Source of the DNA: Athripsodes cinereus | Lineage: Eukaryota > Arthropoda > Insecta > Trichoptera > Leptoceridae | Assembly (NCBI GenBank): GCA_947579605.1 | Contig: OX388314.1 | Location: 17,171,982-17,235,981, forward strand | Direction of reading: 5' to 3' | Length of the DNA stretch: 64,000 nucleotides | Shown here: one piece after another, positions 59,075 through 64,000 of the stretch | Layout of the letters: each line of letters opens with the position of its first letter | Numbering within the stretch: position 1 is the stretch's first letter | The notes under the pieces: generated by a model | Databases searched by the model: none | Seen by the model: only the letters and a program-made list of their open reading frames with translations | Told to the model about the DNA's origin: nothing | Program-made: the position numbers and the translations under genes

Positions 59075-59631
59075 AAGTTGGAAGATATCTAGGGTTGCCA
59101 CCTTTTTTTTCTGCAGATAAAGTACATTGGTCATTAAAGATAAGAAAAAAAAGTACGTAGTATCAAAATAAAGTACAATTTATTTTTCTTTATTTTCATG
59201 TTTAAAAACATGTTTTTACTGCTTTTTGCAGTTTTTATCAAATAAATATCTCTACTAAACAATTGCACAGCATCTTTACAGTCTATATTTAAATTTAAGT
59301 AAATAAGTCAAAAAAAATTAAACATATTTCGGCGATTCAGCACCAATTGATAAATTTCGAAAAAATATTTACGACTAAACTTTTCAAAATCCCAAAGAAA
59401 TCAAATCATGCGAAATAAAGTATTTTCGCGTACTTTATTTTTCTCATAAAGTATAAAGTACGATTACCTGAAATAACGTACAATACTTTATAATAAAGTA
59501 CGGGTGGCAACCCTAAAGATATCGCAATTTGGCGATAAACTCGCTTTCTGTGCATTGAATTGTATAACTGATAATTTTGTGATGATTGATGTGGTAACCA
59601 AGTATGTAAAGAATAAATAGATAAATATCAA
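59075..59631 (+). mobile_element. Family E insertion, itself split by a hAT element
   Basis: AAGTTGGAAGATATC, then after the hAT element GCAATTTGGCGATAAACTCG, TGAATTGTATAACTGAT and AAGAATAAATAGATAAATAT. Joined, it follows the 58284 copy through its 3' tail. Confidence 0.7.
59090..59515. mobile_element. hAT-type nonautonomous element, 426 bp
   Basis: The ends TAGGGTTGCCACC and GGTGGCAACCCTA are perfect inverted repeats with 8 bp TSDs AAGATATC (59082-59089 and 59516-59523). The interior is rich in AAAGTAC/GTACTTT repeats (AAGTAC near 59111, 59153, 59171, 59428, 59456 and 59496), which could serve as transposase-binding subterminal repeats. No coding capacity. Confidence 0.9.
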
Positions 59632-60072
59632 ACAAGTGGGGTAACCAGTGGATCAAATGCATGTAATAAACTCTCAGTGTCAATAAAAGTTAAGACATTC
59701 AGGATGAGTGACATGCCTCATCGCTGAACTTAAAGATGTGGAATGTCTTAAAACGTGATGTTTTTTCGAATGAGGCCTTTTACAAGACACACGAAATCTT
59801 TTAGGAAAGAATGGGAGATCTGTTGTATACTGGGGACTGCAGGGGACGTACTCATTCATTTTCAATTCAATATGTGCAGGTACATTATATTAATTGAATA
59901 TTTACTAATATTTACATCTTTATAGATAGAACAAAGCCTTTTACAATTATATGTAGCTAGGCAGTTTACATTATGTACAGTACATGCAATAGTTAAAAAT
60001 AAATAGCCAGAATTTGGCTGAGGGATACAAGAGTCATTTTATAAATTTTAAATATTTTGCGATTGTATTTTA

Positions 60073-60164
60073 TTTTACAATTTTATCTTTCTGACATTTT
60101 TTTTTTACAATTTTATCTTTTTGACATTTTCTTTTTACAATTTTATCTCTTTGACATTTTTTTT
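60073..60164. repeat. 30 bp tandem repeat, 3 copies
   Basis: The unit TTTTACAATTTTATCTTTYT then GACATTTTTT is repeated three times with a 30 bp period; TACAA falls at 60076, 60106 and 60136. Confidence 0.8.
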
Positions 60165-60618
60165 AATGATTTTTGTTTTTAGTGATTTTTATGATTTATA
60201 GCGCCTGACATGCCATACGATTATATTATATATAGTTAAAAATTATTTACACAATAACTATAAATATAACTAAAAGGTTTCTTTTCAACTAATCAGCCAA
60301 GCCAAGGTAGTAGAGATGTAAATACATATTTGATAATATTTGTATATGACTCTGTGTTTGTACATTTAGAATGACGGTTCTTTATAGCAATCAAAATAAG
60401 TACGTATCTGCTACACCATTGTATCATCTCACCTGTACATTGTACAATGCATTTAGTTTAATAATAATTCAATTTGTTGTCTATTAAATTTAAATCTGAC
60501 AGTCAAACGTTTTCCAATTTTCACACGGTGCTTATTAATTATAAAACATGGCGTGTCAAACATATATAAATATAAACAATATGGATAGTAATAAATAACA
60601 GATTGATCGTTGACTCAC

Positions 60619-60950
60619 CTGAGAATAATATTATATTATTATTGAAGAAATGACATACGAAATAATAAATACCAAGGTCTTCTTGTCACGCGGATTTACA
60701 GCACAAAACTTTAGAAAAACCACTAACAATATAACTAATTCACTATAACACACACGTTTTTATAAATATAAATATCTTGGGATGAATAATTAACACAACT
60801 GATAATTCTTTTATAACTTATTTGACCGACAATTTCATGTGAAAGTTGAAAAATAAATAACAACGATTTTGAGTGAATCCCAACGTGCGACTCCCCCACA
60901 CGAGGATAAAAATTCTACTGGCGTTTATTATTTATTTCGTGACACCTGCG
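60619..60950 (-). other. Candidate first 5' UTR exon and promoter side
   Basis: The minus strand has a near-consensus donor, CTCAG|GTGAGTCA, with the exon edge at 60619. No acceptor is evident above it. The sequence from about 60880 to 61000 is more GC-rich than its surroundings, as at a transcription start. This suggests a first noncoding exon whose 5' end I cannot fix; 60950 is nominal. If it belongs to the gene starting at 8994, the first introns total about 51 kb. Confidence 0.3.
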
Positions 60951-61044
60951 AAGGATGGCGCTAGTGAAGCTTTCAACTATTCGCGTTAGAGGAAGCAAGA
61001 TACAAATATAGTTTCTTCTCAAGGTTTACATTGATCAAAGCAAG

Positions 61045-61092
61045 ATGGGAAATCGTGGGAATACAGCTGAAAATGGTAGTGGGATGATGCAG
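61045..61092 (+). CDS. Possible first coding exon of a divergent gene
   Basis: The frame ATG GGA AAT ... ATG ATG CAG encodes MGNRGNTAENGSGMMQ and stops exactly at a donor, CAG|GTAAAA. It lies about 100 bp from the candidate start region of the minus-strand gene, so a shared bidirectional promoter is possible. MGN could be an N-myristoylation start, but nothing else supports this. No matching downstream exon was recognised on the plus strand. Sixteen open codons can arise by chance. Confidence 0.2.
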
Positions 61093-61289
61093 GTAAAACA
61101 ACCGTCGGCTGACGAAAGAGTGTTTTTTATTTTATTTTACACAATCCTCACAAAATACATTTCATTTAAACACTTGCGTAATTAAGTATACCAACCTTAT
61201 TTTTTTTCCTTTTTTTCAACCTTCTTTTTTTCAATTTTGGACCGCCTATTGTAGTTGTAGTGTGTGTTTGTTTTGTTTTATTTTTTTGA

Positions 61290-61665
61290 GAAAGAATACT
61301 GTTATCACCGTCCCAGAACAGAGCAATCTAGTGGGACGGTGTAATTTCCCTGTCTTGCGTGAATCAATTAGCGACGTACACGATCAGGCGGGCCGGGGGT
61401 GGCCTGATATGTGACCCTATTTTATACAAAGACCAACATACCTAATTTATCCATTTTTTGGTCCCTATGAGAGCTGCCCCTGGCTCGCTCATCTGAGATC
61501 CCTATAGGGAGCCCATGATGAGTTTGATAAGAAGAAAGAGTGGTATGTGTTGTCCATAATAATTTAAAATATATTGTGAAAATTGTCAAATGTACCTATT
61601 GTAAGAGGGGAAATAAAAGAATTTCATTTCATTTCATTTTCATTTCATTTATTGTTTTTATTTGT
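61290..61665 (+). mobile_element. Possible retroposon 3' end with ATTTC tail
   Basis: A GC-richer tract (GATCAGGCGGGCCGGGGGTG, GAGAGCTGCCCCTGGCTCGC, ATCCCTATAGGGAGCCC) ends in AGGGGAAATAAAAGAATTTC and (ATTTC)n to about 61650. The layout resembles the 3' UTR and tail of a non-LTR element, but no coding tail was recognised and the family is unknown. CCGTCCCA near 61308 and TGGGACGG near 61332 form a short inverted repeat. Confidence 0.35.
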
Positions 61666-61740
61666 ATACTTACAATGATTTTTATTTGACAATAAAATTA
61701 TTTAAATGGACGCATTTGATTTTTTGACATTTGAATAAAA

Positions 61741-61907
61741 AAAGATGTATCTGGATTTTTGTTATAAACTCAAATACAAACCTATACACCGTTCACAGTA
61801 AGTTAAAAGCTTTAGTCGTGAAAGGGGAGTTTGCCGGCAGCTGGGATTGAACCGCGAACCTCACGTGCATGAAATCGAGACTCTACTTCCAGACTATCGA
61901 CGAACTT
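61741..61907 (-). mobile_element. tRNA-like SINE, copy 4 (reverse)
   Basis: Inverted: tail TCTGGATTTTTGTTATAAAC, body GAAAGGGGAGTTTGCCGGCA, B box reverse GGGATTGAACC and the A-box side GAGACTCTACTTCCAGACTA. Confidence 0.75.
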
Positions 61908-62024
61908 TTAAGTTACGAGGATTCTTAAAAAATGACGAAATAGTAGCTGTGTATTATTTAGATTTACCCTTAGATAAATGGTCAACAAGAAAGAAATCAA
62001 TTAAATATTGTGGGCAATTACTTT

Positions 62025-62250
62025 ACAATACGCCGTTTCCAAAGTGGGGTAGGCAGAGAGAACGGAACACCATATAGATCTATCCTTACATACTTCTTAC
62101 GCTTCTTCTACAATCATAAACTTCTCACACACGGACGTTGATTCCTTTTACTCAAAACTCAAAACAAGGCCTTTCTTGAGAATTTGATCCACGTGATCAA
62201 GCCACGTGGCTCTCGGACGCCCGCGCTTCCTCACGCCCCTTCTTTCATCT
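62025..62250 (-). pseudogene. LINE-B copy, C-terminal fragment
   Basis: GGGGTAGGCAGAGAGAACGG, CATATAGATCTATCCTTACA, GATCCACGTGATCAAGCCAC and GCCCGCGCTTCCTCACGCCC match LINE-B copy 1 on minus, so it is the RKRGRP-type linker and the 3' end. Small indels break the frame. TSD not found. Confidence 0.65.
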
Positions 62251-63220
62251 TCAAAGCAAGAAAGAGTTTGTGAATTTAAATTTAGTTGCGAGTATCAGTT
62301 GATAATTTTTTTTTATTAAAAAAAATGCACACGAATAAAAGGTTTGAGGCATGTGAGGAATGTAAGGTAGATTGTATAGTAATCCACAAGATAAAGATAG
62401 CACAATTGACTCTATATAAGTTTAAATAGGATAGCGATATAGAAACAACAGGTAATATGATGTATCAGTGTGAGCGAGATAACTATATTTACATAGAGCA
62501 ACAGAATGAGATGCATGATTCATATGAGAAAATGGTGCATTATAAACCTGAGCAATCTATTGTATTCTATGATCAAAGGCCATCCACTCGTTTTCGAGGG
62601 ATCAAGGCAATATGTAATCGAAGGAGTGATTCATTATTATTTAGTTATGGTATTGATGTATTATAGAAAGGAACTATAAATTCTACACTTATTTATAAAA
62701 CATTTCTAGTTGGTCGGGATCCGACTTTCAATATGACAGATCCCTTGCAAAATATAATAATTATCATAAGTTTGTTTGAGCATAATAATGGTATAGATAA
62801 CTGCACGTATATAAATTCAGATCTCAAATAGTTTATATGTTCCACATTGCGCTATCTATGTATGTTAGTATCTATGAAGTATCTTAATTAACGAGTCCAT
62901 GGTCAAAATCAATTTAAAAGTAAATAGGTATAATATAAGTACGTATCTATCTATCTATCTACATATATAAGAGCATTTACTAGTTTATATACCAATAATA
63001 GTTTATATGTCATTTACATTAACTTTATTACATCAATCTATATATTTACCTATGCCTACTGTCATGGCTGTGCACTGTGCAGTCTCCTTTAAGAATATTT
63101 AGACAGTCATGAAAATTACATATTAGATAGGTAAGTATTTGCAGTCACTGGTAGCATATTTAGAGCATTTACCCATTCGACATCGTCCAAAAAGTAGTGG
63201 GGCATTTAACAAAATTTAAA
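62251..63220. other. AT-rich stretch with an unassigned open frame
   Basis: The frame at 62457-62666 (MMYQCERDNYIYIEQQNEMH onward, 69 codons) has less biased composition than most chance frames here, but no splice partner or family was recognised. CTATCTAT repeats occur near 62948-62963. Confidence 0.25.
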
Positions 63221-63225
63221 AATTA

Positions 63226-63366
63226 AAGGCAGAGTCTCGACCTCATGCATAAGAGGAACGCGGTTCCATCCCAGGTGCCGGCAAACTCCACTTTCACGAC
63301 ACAAGCTTTTCGTAGGTACCTATAGCAAAAACCCATACACATCTACTCTTTTTTTTTTTTTTTTAC
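63226..63366 (+). mobile_element. tRNA-like SINE, copy 5
   Basis: GGCAGAGTCTCGACCTCATG, B-box variant GGTTCCATCCC, GTGCCGGCAAACTCCACTTT and a shortened tail AGCAAAAACCCATACACATC followed by a T-rich run. Confidence 0.65.
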
Positions 63367-64000
63367 AAAAAAGAGCGAATTATTTTATTTTAGAGAGATA
63401 GCATGATCTGTGATACTATTTGCTCGAAACATAAACAAGAAATCTGGACAAGCCCATAAAATAAATAAAAAAACAGTAATTCAATTGATACAAAAACCTA
63501 CTATTGTAGTAGAATAAAATCTAGGTCGCATCAGGGAAATTATGTTTGTTCCATGTACAAAGGTACAAATTACATCAATTATCTATTTATGATCTAGGCT
63601 TGTTTGTGGACACTCCTCAACTCTATTATCGGACTATCGTTTATTATCACAATCATAATTGCAACTAAACTCAAGAGCTCTTTGTATAAGAGAATGCCAG
63701 TACACAGATACAATAGAATGAACACGTGAAGTACCTACTTATACAAAAAAGTTATCCACTAGTTAGCTACATATTCTCTATTTTAATTCGTTTGCTCTTT
63801 ACGTATTACGAAATTGTTATCAGAAGTTCTGTGATAGAAATTATATTTGTGAAGGACGTGTCTTGAGACCAAATTTTACAACATTTTAGTCTATTTGTGT
63901 GTATAAATTTGATGTTTTCAACTACACAGTTATCTTAGAAGTTCGGAATTCCATTTTTTTTAAATTCTAATATAGTTTTCGGACTTCCAAAGGTTTGCAT
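63367..64000. other. AT-rich stretch, nothing recognised
   Basis: No supported feature to the window edge. Confidence 0.3.

Larger units (their letters stand above)
59049..59840 (-). repeat. Repeat A copy 11, split by family E
   Basis: Left part 59049-59074 (TCCCATCACGGCTTCTCACA, CAAGT) and right part 59632-59840 (ACAAGTGGGGTAACCAGTGG, GACATTCAGGATGAGTGACA, CATCGCTGAACTTAAAGATG). ACAAGT is duplicated at the junction (59069-59074 and 59632-59637), giving a 6 bp TSD for the inserted family E piece. Confidence 0.7.

Noticed and set aside
62457..62666. 69-codon plus gene
   Set aside because: Composition looks reasonable, but there is no family match, promoter or splice partner; left as an unassigned frame.

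Overview
The window reads as AT-rich nuclear DNA of an insect with a large, repeat-laden genome. The grounds are short spliced exons in very long introns, many degenerate non-LTR retrotransposon C-termini of kinds common in Hemiptera and Lepidoptera, insect-type Helitron, hAT and mariner remnants, and frequent TAGGTACCTA-like tracts. I cannot settle the order. There is no bacterial or viral gene organisation, and no rRNA or true tRNA gene was found. Almost all open frames over 60 codons are chance or transposon remnants.

Host gene. One gene can be supported, on the minus strand. Coding exons at 8926-9010 (start codon at 8994), 8062-8228, 6339-6419 and 5174-5218 have good splice sites and matching phases. 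They join into 120 residues of a Ser/Pro-rich, then Arg-rich, low-complexity N-terminus. I do not recognise the protein, and the rest should lie beyond position 1. Candidate noncoding 5' exons lie at 39336-39370 and 60619-about 60950. If they belong to the same gene, the 5' untranslated region spans over 50 kb and most of the window is intron. A short plus-strand exon-like frame at 61045-61092 may mark a divergent gene sharing that promoter.

Mobile DNA. The rest is layered transposable-element debris, much of it datable by target-site duplications (TSDs). There are several non-LTR families, here named LINE-A, B, C, D, F and tail family E, with 5'-truncated copies and 10-17 bp TSDs. The other groups are: a tRNA-like SINE with at least five copies plus a 5'-truncated piece; an 11-copy repeat (repeat A) whose end resembles the LINE-B and LINE-C 3' ends; a Helitron-like element at 1.75-2.1 kb; three hAT-type elements with 8 bp TSDs; a mariner-like palindrome; other inverted-repeat elements; and a 3.7 kb element with 30 bp perfect terminal repeats holding broken minus-strand coding pieces.

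The most interesting layer is a set of four inverted-repeat elements at 27.2, 30.0-31.0, 34.1-34.4 and 42.6-42.8 kb that carry hammerhead-ribozyme-like cores, as expected for Penelope-like retroelements. Three cores look intact or nearly so and one is degenerate. Nested insertions give a relative history: family E is older than the hammerhead element at 34.1 kb; the hammerhead palindrome at 30 kb is older than LINE-A; and at 59 kb a hAT element sits in family E, which sits in repeat A.
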